A stretch of DNA of 64,000 nucleotides from assembly GCA_024699855.1 (NCBI GenBank), contig JAMPIQ010000003.1, positions 682,001 to 746,000 on the forward strand, read 5' to 3'. How positions within the stretch are numbered: position 1 is the stretch's first letter; each line of letters starts with the position of its first letter. This document shows, one piece after another, positions 55,103-64,000 of this stretch. The position numbers and the translations under genes are program-made. Under the pieces are notes generated by a model, which was not told where the DNA came from, searched no databases, and worked only from the letters and a program-made list of their open reading frames with translations. The DNA comes from Aphelenchoides besseyi. Taxonomy: Eukaryota; Nematoda; Chromadorea; Rhabditida; Aphelenchoididae.

Positions 55103-55870
55103 TCACCATTCATCTTCGACATTGACAGCTTCGACAGTGGGCTCCTGATCGGCATCTGCCCACTCGTCTTCGGTTTGTGAGTTTTCTTTGTTTGCTTCGG
55201 CCATCGCCTCCAATTTCGGCTGCAAGTAACCGCACTCACTCATCTCGACTTTGATCGTGTGTTCGGACTCTTGAACGGGAGCCATCAACGGTTGTTGTTC
55301 GTGAGTGAACTGTTGCATCGGAGTCAGAGGTTGCAGTTGAACGAACGGCGTCGCTTCGAACTTCTGCACTTGCATTGGAACCATTGATTGAACTTGTGGC
55401 TGAACGGCTTCCATCGGCACCGGTTGTTGATCGGATTTCTTCTTTCGCGGCTTCTTTGTTTTTGGCTTCGAAGCTTCGGTAGCAAAGTCGACAATCGACT
55501 CCAATTTCGCTTGCTTCGGCGCAGTTAGACCACTCGATTCCGCTTGTTGATTCGCGACCTCATCCGACTTTTTCTTTCGTGGAGCTCGTGGCTTCTTCGG
55601 TTTGACTTCAGCCGTCGAAGTGCCGGCACTCGAATCATTCGCTGCATCAGTTGCACCAGCACTTCGGGTCTCATCAATGTTCTCGTTTCCGGCCTTAAAC
55701 TTCTTGTACCAATAGGACGCTGCTTCGGGCGAAATGGTTCCCGCTCCAAAGGCCCGACAAATCTTCCGTGACGCGTCGACGGCCGAAACCTCGTTCTTGA
55801 ACTCGTAAAGCAAACAGCATCGAGTCTTGAAGTCCACGGTCTTTCGAGTGCGTTTTCCTTGCTCGGACAT
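55103..55870 (-). CDS. protein with mariner-transposase HTH and AT-hook-like motifs
   Basis: Single exon, 255 residues. Residues 10-75 match the N-terminal helix-turn-helix (HTH_48) of mariner/SETMAR transposases: FKTRCCLLYEFKNEVSAVDA, RKICRAFGAGTISPEAASYW, YKKFKAGNENIDETRS. No catalytic domain follows. Instead there are two basic AT-hook-like stretches (KPKKPRAPRKKKS, KPKTKKPRKKKS), a Gln/Pro/Met-rich middle (MQQFTHEQQPLMAPVQESE) and an acidic tail with DEW repeats. This is the layout of a transcription or chromatin factor built on a domesticated transposase DNA-binding domain. The frame is clean, and the neighbours MCU and ARMC1 are ordinary host genes, so it is probably under selection. 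Confidence 0.75.
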   Translation of the reverse strand: MSEQGKRTRKTVDFKTRCCLLYEFKNEVSAVDASRKICRAFGAGTISPEAASYWYKKFKAGNENIDETRSAGATDAANDSSAGTSTAEVKPKKPRAPRKKKSDEVANQQAESSGLTAPKQAKLESIVDFATEASKPKTKKPRKKKSDQQPVPMEAVQPQVQSMVPMQVQKFEATPFVQLQPLTPMQQFTHEQQPLMAPVQESEHTIKVEMSECGYLQPKLEAMAEANKENSQTEDEWADADQEPTVEAVNVEDEW

Positions 55871-56077
55871 CGATTGGCGCGAATCTGAAAATCGAGAGTT
55901 TAATTCGCTGGAAAAACGTTTGCGCTAAACAGACAATTTTCCCACGAAATCGAATGCGTCGACGCGATTTCGCGGTGCGTCAAAACGCCAAACGCGCAAA
56001 ATTAAACGTCGATTATTTTGAGCGCGTCCATTTTTTTTGCAGTCGACGGTTCGTTTTTTCGAACAAAAATCGCTCAA

Positions 56078-57053
56078 ATGGACGTTTCGTACGTTGATAC
56101 GATAGTCAGCGTCCTTAAACAATATTACAAGTTGGCGCAGGGCGAAAATGCGCACAAGCAGCGTTTGATTCAGGTGCGTTCTCAATTCCTCCACGCTTCG
56201 GACGTTTTGTTTAGGACGAGACGTTGAAGTCGATGATCGCCGAGTTTGTGACCGGAGAGTTGGCACCGCAAATCGCGTTGTACATTTGCAAAGTAAGTGA
56301 ATGGAACTCGACAAGTCGACGGCTTCACGTTTACAGGTTCTGATCGTTTTGAGCGATCAGCGTCGACACGCCGCCGAAATGGCAAGTCGTGGGTACGTCG
56401 AGATCGTCGGACGTTTGATGGAACAGAAAATGCCGCCACGCCTTTTTGCCAAATATCTGCAGGTGCAGTCCCGACTGATGCAGGCGCAGCAGAACGTCGG
56501 CGCGTCGGGAGACGTCGACGCGAACGAAAAACCGCCTCAACGACGCACCAAGGAGTTGACGTTCGTTTTACCGATTTGCAATGAAGTGATAACATCGATT
56601 TCGACGGGAAATCAACTCCATTTTTCAGCACAATCAATCCGCCATCTCACAGCAACTGCTCAAAGTTCGCGGTGTTCTCAGCGTCTCGTTTCGCACGTGC
56701 TTAGAGAAACAGGAGACGTTGGCGATCGTTCGTTGCAAAGCCGAAGCTGAACCAAAGGTTAGTTCGACTGGTTATGTGATTTCGCATTTTCACTTGTTCT
56801 TTAGGAGATTGCCAATTCGATTATGCTTACGGGCTTTGAGGACGTGGGCTACGTGTTGAAGCACGAAGACGGAAAGTCGGAGGTATTCACTTTCTATCAC
56901 GACGAAAACACCATTCAACCGCAAGAGGATCTGCCTCAATACCTGGACGATAATATTGAAGTCTTCGATCCGACCACCGCGTTGACTACTCACGGATCGA
57001 ACGTACAATCGGGTTGGTTCTCGTCGGCCAAATCGTTGTTCTCATTCTGGTAG
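56078..57053 (+). CDS. armc1: ARMC1 homolog
   Basis: Exons 56078-56173, 56215-56292, 56337-56585, 56629-56757 and 56805-57053 give 266 residues, close to the ~280 of vertebrate ARMC1. The N-terminal part is Armadillo-like (TLKSMIAEFVTGELAPQIAL, LSDQRRHAAEMASRGYVEIV), followed by a linker and a heavy-metal-associated-like fold near the C-terminus (LLKVRGVLSVSFRTCLEKQE, IMLTGFEDVGYVLKHEDG), which lacks the CxxC. The ending SAKSLFSFW is Trp-capped. ARMC1 acts at mitochondria in cristae and distribution complexes (family knowledge). Identification rests on recognised domain order and length. Confidence 0.75.
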
Positions 57054-57285
57054 CTTCTGTTTTGTTGTTATCTAAAAACTTTGATTTGTTTGTTGCGGTG
57101 TTCTTTAGATTCACAAACAAAACCATCTTTTCCACTAATCTTTTTAACTGAAAATACGCGAACTTTTCGAATCTCGAAAGAACGAAAATCATCCTCCTCA
57201 AAATATATCTGCTCAAGTTCCTTATCGTTCTCTGCCATTATCCTCGTTGGTGCTTTGGTCGCTTTTGTGTTTACGTGTGTTGATC

Positions 57286-57291
57286 AATAAA
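57286..57291 (+). promoter_or_regulatory. polyadenylation signal AATAAA of the ARMC1 gene
   Basis: AATAAA 233 bp after the stop codon, in the right orientation. Confidence 0.5.
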
Positions 57292-57299
57292 GACGTTAA

Positions 57300-59287
57300 A
57301 ACAATCAAGACTCTTTGAAACCGATTTCAATTTGTTCAAGCGAAGCAGTTCAATGGCATCCATACTCATTTCCTGGGAATACCAACTACTAGCACTTCGC
57401 TTTTGTTCGATTGCGCTCTCAGTTTCCCGCAACTTTGAGAGGAGGAAACAAAACCATTAGACGGCGTTCATATCGTTGATCACATCGTTTAGTCAACTTT
57501 TTGTTGAGTTTGCGTTTCCACAATTTTATCAAATCCGGTCGTTGAGTTCTCTGCGTATACTTTTCCATTCACAACCTAAACAAGTGGTTTAGTCTTTTGA
57601 TGAGCAATGACGAACACGACGATTAGCAACATGTTTCCAGCTCTCAAGAACAGCCATTGGATGTTCGTTGCCAAGTTGCGGAGCGATGAGGTCGATCACG
57701 TCCAACAGTGTAACGGTCATTCCTCCTGCACTTCTTTGTATTGTTCCAAGACAACACAGATCATGGGCTTATTGGAATCATTGCTGTGCGGAAGATTGCA
57801 AAATGGCAAGAAATTTCGATTGTAAGTTAACCATAAGATTTTCTTTTCACTGGGCTTTCGATCACAAACTGTACAACTTGTCACATATCGAATTGGACTT
57901 TATCAAGCTTTCATTCGCCAATTCGTCTATAGGATCAATGGAATGATATCACGTATGATCAATTAAGTATCAACGACAAAAAATGGGCAAAAAAGTAAGT
58001 GAAACGATTGCCTGGATTACAATTTAAGCATTTGCTCAGATTGTGCAGACTGTTCGTGTCGGTCTTTTGAAATCTGACGAGCTGACAGCAATCCCCGGCT
58101 CTCTTTTACGTCGATTTGGCTGTTCTCAACGAGCTTGATGGTAACAGAAATTTGGAGTGAATTTCAGTCGACGCCAAAATGCTCATTGGCAGCATGCGAG
58201 TATTTTCGCCGTGAGGCAAAAAGTCGAATGCTGCTCGTTCGACAAGGAAAAAACATGAACAACCGAATTTGACGTCAAAGCTACAAGTTAGCAGATTTGT
58301 CGAATGTTCTGATGGTGAGTCGTTTTTCTCTGGTCACTTCGGTCGCAAGTCGGTGTTATCTGTAGCTCAAGTATTGGCATTTGTTAGTCGCTACTCGAAG
58401 TTGTCAAATTCGAAAATTGTTGAAATCGTCTTCGTTTTTTTGGAAGAACTACCAGAATCACAAGAGAATCGTAGTTATGGGCAAAGATCAATGTAATTTA
58501 GAGGTTTGATGCTATGACTTTGCTTTTACAGTTACTAAGATTTCAGAGCAGTGGTTTCATGATCGGTCGCCATACGAGTAGTTGTCGAATTTTGCTCGTG
58601 ATTTCCGGATTCGCTCGTCCAATAAACCGCGTTCAAAACATTTGTTTTGGCTTCAACAGTTGAAAGTTATGAACAAGACAATCTTAAGAGAATTTGCCAC
58701 CATCAAAGAAATATTACTAATTGGTATCAACAATCTTCGAATTGTCAACTTTGCGAAGTACAACTAAAACAATTTGTAGGAACGCAATAGCACAAGTGAT
58801 TAGAAGTACGCAAATAACAAAATTCATTCAAATAAATAGACTGTTAGTTGGATTGGAAAAATGTGTCGATTGCCGTTGTAAAGGAAGCAAGTCGTCATAA
58901 CAAACATCCTAGTCAAATGCAGAGATCCCGAAACGAAACTTGCGCAAATGCTGCAATTGCAATTCGACGATCAAACGTTTCGATGCGCCATCCGAACTGC
59001 TTGTACAAACACTAGCATGTTAAAGTTCTATACAAGCACGTCGCATGACTCAACTGTTACTCCGTAGTCCAACGACCTGCGAAGGTATGTTTTCCGCTTG
59101 GAACTAGTTACAAATGACCATTTAGAGCATCGAAAGGTTTATGGCGAACGCGGAAACGAACTCGTCAACTGCTCATGACGAACATTAAAAGTTGGCAAAC
59201 GAATCTTAAAAAACTGGGGCCGCTTACAACACGTAGAGCTGTCAAGGTAAGAAGTTGCTTGAAAGCCCAGTTAAACGACAGTTTCAG
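57300..59287. other. coding-like islands, no coherent model
   Basis: Fragments with intron-like spacing on the plus strand (for example about 58018-58140, which has FYVDLAVLNELDG in one frame, reminiscent of PIN-domain LNELDG, and MGKKIVQTVRVGLLKSDEL in another). Phases do not connect. Could be upstream exons of the gene at 59.3 kb or a decayed gene. Confidence 0.25.
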
Positions 59288-59953
59288 ACGTCCATAGTGT
59301 TTCCAAGAACCATTGCGACGGTCAATTCGTAACGGACGACGAAGTCTACGCGATGTTACAACGACATTTGGAAACAATTCGCGAAGTTGCAACACCGGAG
59401 TTCGTCAAATTCTGTTTGCTTTCCAAATATCTATTGGCTGACACGTTGATCTGAGCAAACTAAGACTGATTAAATGCAAGGTTATACAACATGTTGTTGA
59501 TGAAATTTTCGTTAGCTGATAAGGCTGATTCGATGTACCTTTCGACGGCGTCAACAAATTATACTGCGGGATCACAAGCACGCCCAAAGACCAGCGTTTA
59601 TACCAACATAAACGCGAGATGCACCGGATTGCACAAACGACCAAAGCCGAAATTGAACGTAATATTACTTTTGATGTTATTACATCTAATTGGCGTCTTG
59701 ACATTCAACTTGTTGAATTCACTATAATGTAATCGATGTATGGCTTGTAGACGTTGAAAAGACTTTCCGCTTTTGCAGCTACGATCAAATTGCTCGAAGC
59801 TGTTAACATAAATCTAATTCTTTTTTTCAGAACAACTTTGCAAAGCTCTATCATCAAGTTGATGCAAGCTTGAATGACTGCAACCCAAATGTCGTTGTCA
59901 TTCACATGCAAATGACCACTTTGCATAATTTGGTGTCGCGTCTTTTCGAGTAG
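59288..59953 (+). CDS. 3' exons of an unidentified gene
   Basis: Coding-like exons with good acceptors: 59288-59450 (CDGQFVTDDEVYAMLQRHLE, VKFCLLSKYLLADTL), a short piece near 59480 (VIQHVVDEIF), about 59571-59730 (DQRLYQHKREMHRIAQTTKA, FDVITSNWRLDIQLVEF), about 59750-59800 (KTFRFCSYDQIARS) and 59831-59953 (NNFAKLYHQVDASLNDCNPN, TTLHNLVSRLFE, stop TAG). The NWRLDIQL block recalls the start of a COMM domain, but the rest does not fit well, so no name is given. Confidence 0.4.
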
Positions 59954-60268
59954 TTGACCATCGACTGATCGGTATATTTCTGCCCTTCATGTCACTTGCG
60001 TTTGTTTGCATTCAGGAACATCGCAACTGTTGAACAGCGCCGTCGGTCATTGAGATGCGCTGTAGTCGTTGTTATCACAATAGGAGCACATCAGTTCAAA
60101 ATTGACTTGTGCACAAATTTTTGCTGAAATACAAGTCAACGGGGTTCAAGTGCAACCCTAATGTTGCAAACATGTTAATACTTCATTTTTCGATGTTATA
60201 GACCAAATGCAGTACAAAACTTTTATCAATAAATTGATTAGATTATTAAACTTAACGATCATGGTCTT

Positions 60269-61570
60269 TCAAATCAACCGAATCCCATAGGATTTGTCGA
60301 AGATGTACGGTTTGACGGTGTATGGATGATTGGAGACTCGTGTGAAGTAGTTGTAAGGATGTTGATAAGTAAGAGCCAATGTTCTCGCAGGACATGGACA
60401 ATAGAACATATCGCTCCCTGGAATACCGATCGAGCCATCACGACCTGTTTGGCCTTTCGGGCCATCAATTTGGCGACCGATGGGTCCTCTCATTCCTGGT
60501 CTTCCACGAACCGAAAAACCGGGTAATCCACGTGGTCTAAATGATCATATTGAAATTGTATAATAGATTGAAGATACCCTTGCAAGCCGCGTTTCCCCAT
60601 TAAACCAGGTTTTCCTAAATTGGTCGTCATTCACAACAAAACTGATACAACCTTTCGGTCCAGGAAAATTGACGATACGCTGAAACGATTAAAGTATAGT
60701 GAAATATCGCATTTAGAAACAAACATATCCACTTCGTCCTGCTGATCCGACATATCCTTTATTCCCTCTGCTTCCGACTGGGCCACGTTCGCCTGAAATT
60801 AGTCGTCATTTACAAAATTGAATTACTACAAACCTTTCAGTCCAATAGCTCCGACATCTCCTGCAAGTAACCGTTTAATTTTAAGATTATTTGTATTCGA
60901 CAAACCAGGAATCCCATCATATCCATTGACACTAAACATAAGTTACTTTTCGTCTATTGATTGTATTTACCCGAAGTTGCCGTCAGGCCCTGGCCAACCT
61001 TTTAATCCTCTGCAAATCAACAATCTAATGAGTTTTCAAAACAACAAACTTACGGGGGACCTGCTTTTCCTCTCGGTCCTGGTGCACATTGAAAGCAGGG
61101 AGTACGAAAGTAACTGTACACAATTGCGTCTTTTCCACGCTTCCCTTTCTCACCGTTGATTCCCGGTATCCCATCTTCTCCACGTTGTCCTTGCGGACCT
61201 TGAGCCCCTTCTAAAGACAAATAAAGAAAAAGTCGTTGGACTCACGTGGGCAGTTGTTCGGTGGAAACGCACATTTACAGAAAAGTGGATCTTCTTCGGA
61301 GTTTGAATATACTTTGAATGGCGATTCACGTTTAGTTTTCGTGCCCAACAACGCAGATCGTTTGGTTCGCTTTGAAAGTTGACGATTACGTTCCATCATC
61401 ATGTTCCACGAATCGACAGAGTAACGATGAAATTCGAGCATCTCCGCTTGAACTTCGGTTTGCAACGAGTTGATATCATTGTAGAGCACAAGCATTTGAA
61501 GGAAAGTGCCAATTAAGAAGATCATCGTAGTGATGGTTATTGTTCCAAGAAACCATTGAGTTCCATTCAT
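60269..61570 (-). CDS. nematode cuticle collagen
   Basis: About ten exons from ATG at 61570 (exon 1 is 61570-61246) to TGA at 60269. N-terminal domain typical of cuticle collagens: MNGTQWFLGTITITTMIFLI membrane/signal segment, then LQTEVQAEMLEFHRYSVDSW. A KRTKRSALLG site is a likely furin cut. Cysteines FCKCAFPPNNCP precede Gly-X-Y blocks (QGAQGPQGQRGEDGIPGING, PGPRGKAGPPGLKGWPGPDG, GRPGMRGPIGRQIDGPKGQT). The helix is interrupted by unusual stretches (VYSYFRTPCFQC; RIVNFPG), and the C-terminal domain has CPCPAR and a Tyr-rich tail. Secreted, trimeric and cross-linked in the cuticle. The haem peroxidase and Tyr-rich protein nearby fit that setting. Confidence 0.9.
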
Positions 61571-62093
61571 CCTTGATGTTGATCAACACTCGAGCAGAAA
61601 GCTCAACTGAACTCATGAGCTTACTTCTCATCTTCAAACCTTCAGATTTCATTAATCCGATTAGCTTCTTTGTGCTTATCACCTCCGCGAAAAAACCGGA
61701 ACGAGCAATTTTGCGGAATAGCATCTCGTTTGGGTATGCTTCTTCTTAGCGCTATTTCTGATTTGAATGCACAATATAAAGAGATGATACGGTTGGCAGG
61801 AATCGATTCGGCGAATGGGTTTCACACAAACGTTTCATTAATGAATCATCCACGAACATGCGCTTCAACCCGAAGGTCAAAATGAACGAAAATTTAAAGA
61901 GCGAGGAACCTGTTCGTGTGTTTCAATTTTCTCGAACCTCTTCAGGAAACTGGTGCGAGCAAGTGATTGCGTAGGCGATGACGAAAAGTTCAAAGTTTTA
62001 TGGAGACTTTGCGGTTAACCGAAGTAATTACGATTTCTTGCTTCGTAGTTAATGGTAAGAGCTGGTGTTTAGTTTGTTGAACATCGATTTCAG

Positions 62094-62607
62094 ATGTCCA
62101 ATTTATTGATTCGTTTGACGATTCTTTTCGTTCTTTCAACCTATTTGGTTGAAGCTCAATGGTACAATCCGAACGCTTGGAACCAACAGGCATACGATCA
62201 ACAATATCAGGACTATTGGAATCAGTATTGGTCCAATTATTATAGTTCCGGTTATTACAACAATCGAAACTTTGCTCAATATTTGCCACAACAACCATTC
62301 TATTTGCGTTTCGTTCAATATCGACCGATCTATCGACCTGTTTATCGACCCAGCAAGTTTACGTTTTTTTCACACTCATATCTCTGTTTTAGCTCAACAA
62401 CAATGGATACCCAATCAGGTTCAACTGCAATCCAACCAAATTCAACAACCAGCAAACCTTCAACCTACTCCTCAGCCACCAACTTTGCCCACACGTCAAC
62501 AAGTCGAAGTCTCTGCATCGGCAGTTCGAAACGAACTTCCGGATGACGTGTCAACAAATCAGGGGTTCGGCGAGAATTCGGTTTTGAATTCGATTCATAG
62601 ATCTTAG
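62094..62607 (+). CDS. secreted Tyr/Gln/Asn-rich protein
   Basis: Exons 62094-62352 and 62393-62607 joined by a 40-nt GC-AG intron (gcaagt...ttttag) give 157 residues. The signal peptide MSNLLIRLTILFVLSTYLVE is followed by a Tyr/Asn/Gln/Trp-rich part (AYDQQYQDYWNQYWSNYYSS) with RPIYRPVYRP repeats, then a Gln/Pro-rich tail. A tttcag acceptor directly precedes the ATG, suggesting trans-splicing or a 5' UTR intron. Tyr-rich secreted proteins are typical substrates for di-tyrosine cross-linking in cuticle or eggshell; the peroxidase gene is convergent with its 3' end. The role is inferred from composition. Confidence 0.65.
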
Positions 62608-62730
62608 TTGCAAGCAATAAACATCTACAGGTCAAATGAAAACTAATTTATTTGCAATGTGCACTCGATTGAACTTAGAACTCTTCGTTCGTTTTCGATC
62701 GCATATGAGCGGAACATTGAACGACACAAC

Positions 62731-64000
62731 TCACGTCCTAGAACATATCATTTGTCTAATCAGTTGGTTGTCGATTACCGATTTGATATCATCCAAAAGG
62801 AATTTGCTCATCAGATTCGAACAGTCGAGAATCTTGACGGCTCGACAAAGCGGCTGCAATTTGATTGAGTTTTTTGGCAAAAGTTTTGTCAACTCACTCC
62901 ATTTGCCGTGCACATACAACGCACGCACGGTGATCGTAACTTTGACTCCCCGCGCTGGAGCTCCGTCTTTCCAATCGTACAAACTGCTGAACTTTGAGTT
63001 GGGACATAACCAGTGGGTTATTACTTACGTTTCTCTTTCCAGTTCTTCAAATTCAGTTGCTGAATGCTTTCGCAGGGAATCGGTGCGTTACTGCAATCTT
63101 GTTAATGATGGATTATTCTCTTCACTCACTTGAGATCATTTGGAATGCTAAAGACGTCCGGTTGAATTCGTTTCAGTCGATGGCCGTTTTTACACAAAAT
63201 TGAGCCGAGAGTTATTTTTCGTATTTCCGTCAATTGCTCTGAAAATTTGTTATCGTTTTCTGTTCTTGTCCACCTACCGTTTGTGAACCTTGTTTCGGGC
63301 ATGTGATTCTCGTAATAGAAGCGATCACAACGTTTCAATCGTCGGAACTGTTCGCCAATCAAACATGCCATGGTGGGAGGCATCAAAGCTCCGCCCATCG
63401 GCTTTTCGGACAACAATCCCGGAAACAGATCGATGTCATCAACATGCTCGTAAACACTTGACAAGGCGGCCACCGATTCGGCATCCATTTCGTTCAGAAG
63501 ATCTTCGAATACACGTGCTTTTCGAAGACCACAGAACGGTCGAAAAGTGTTGTACTGAAATTCGTGTTTAGATGTCTGAAGTCATCTTACTCCTTGAACT
63601 CCGTGATCTCTTGCTCTCATGATATTCAACGCAATCAAATCGAAACCCGAAAGTGGCCATCCACGTTGTTGGAATAAATGATTTCGAAGGGCATCGGTGA
63701 TGTGTCGATCAAAAGCCATGCACTTGCTTCCCAATAGACCTACGAGAATGCTATCAAGCCCGCCTAAATATTTTCATTATCACATTTTCACTCCACAACC
63801 TACCGGATTCACGATCGTAAATCGGTTCCATGTTATTGAAGTTCTCCTGCAAATCTACGGGTTTTGTGTGATTCACATATTCGGAAGTTAATCGTGGGAA
63901 CATCTAAAACTGATCGAATAAAAGAAAGGATCATTATATTCTCACCCTTCTAACTAACGTATGACCATATCTGAATGCTGCTGTAGCAAAAGGATGTGAA
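62731..64000 (-). CDS. animal haem peroxidase, C-terminal part (runs off the window)
   Basis: Enters from the right edge and ends at TGA 62731-62733. Exons are separated by 35-45 nt introns. The animal peroxidase hallmarks are present in order: proximal His in [62 protein letters not shown], and [15 protein letters not shown]. After [13 protein letters not shown] there is a Cys-rich extension ([31 protein letters not shown]) as in secreted nematode peroxidases (mlt-7/peroxinectin style). It oxidises tyrosines using H2O2, likely in cuticle cross-linking. The distal half lies outside the window. Confidence 0.92.

Noticed and set aside
58018..58140. SMG6-type PIN domain from LNELDG
   Set aside because: Single short match in one frame; neighbouring PIN motifs and phase are absent.
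1..64000. CRISPR arrays, bacterial operons or tRNA/rRNA genes
   Set aside because: No repeat-spacer pattern, no prokaryotic gene layout and no recognisable cloverleaf or rRNA sequence were seen in this eukaryotic window.

Overview
This is a eukaryotic window, almost certainly from a nematode. Evidence: a cuticle-type collagen with the nematode N-terminal domain (60.3-61.6 kb), a seven-helix serpentine-type chemoreceptor, a KNL-2/MIS18BP1-like centromere protein, many exons joined by very short GT-AG introns (mostly 35-60 nt), and AG acceptors directly before several start codons, as expected with trans-splicing. The species cannot be named from the sequence. No tRNA, rRNA or CRISPR was seen.

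Layout. 0-5.8 kb is sparse: a small secreted peptide gene, a broken coding remnant, a 171-bp tandem duplication and a GC-rich hairpin. 5.8-8.3 kb and 15.9-18.4 kb are two full-length PIF/Harbinger transposons, each with a transposase gene and a SANT/Myb-like gene facing each other. 9.0-15.6 kb holds a broken paralog of a coiled-coil gene, the chemoreceptor and two unidentified genes. 15.6-21.1 kb is a decayed Upf1-type SF1 helicase gene with the second Harbinger in its motif VI. 21.5-25.3 kb holds an intron-bearing mariner relic, an OB-fold (RPA-like) gene and a gene cut by a Helitron. 25.3-31.3 kb is the Helitron: one 1,873-codon frame with Ulp1-like protease, HUH Rep and Pif1 helicase regions, broken by two stop codons. 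32.9-37.75 kb is a young Gypsy-type LTR retrotransposon with 180-bp LTRs and a GTTGG target duplication.

From 38 kb on the window is mostly host genes: knl-2-like (SANTA plus SANT), a truncated prolyl oligopeptidase, a pepsin-like protein lacking both catalytic aspartates, a Kelch-repeat gene with a frameshift, a coiled-coil/bZIP-like gene, a two-helix glycine-zipper microprotein, an unidentified glutamine-rich gene, the mitochondrial calcium uniporter MCU, a protein built on a mariner-transposase helix-turn-helix, an ARMC1 homolog, an unidentified gene at 59.3-60.0 kb, the collagen, a Tyr/Gln-rich secreted protein and the 3' part of an animal haem peroxidase that runs off the right edge.

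The genes do not form one pathway. Collagen, haem peroxidase and the secreted Tyr-rich protein lie side by side, and a cuticle cross-linking theme is a reasonable inference there. The other theme is transposon traffic: four DNA-transposon relics or elements, one Helitron, one LTR element, and a host gene using a transposase DNA-binding domain. Exon boundaries were read by eye from splice motifs and reading frame, without transcripts.
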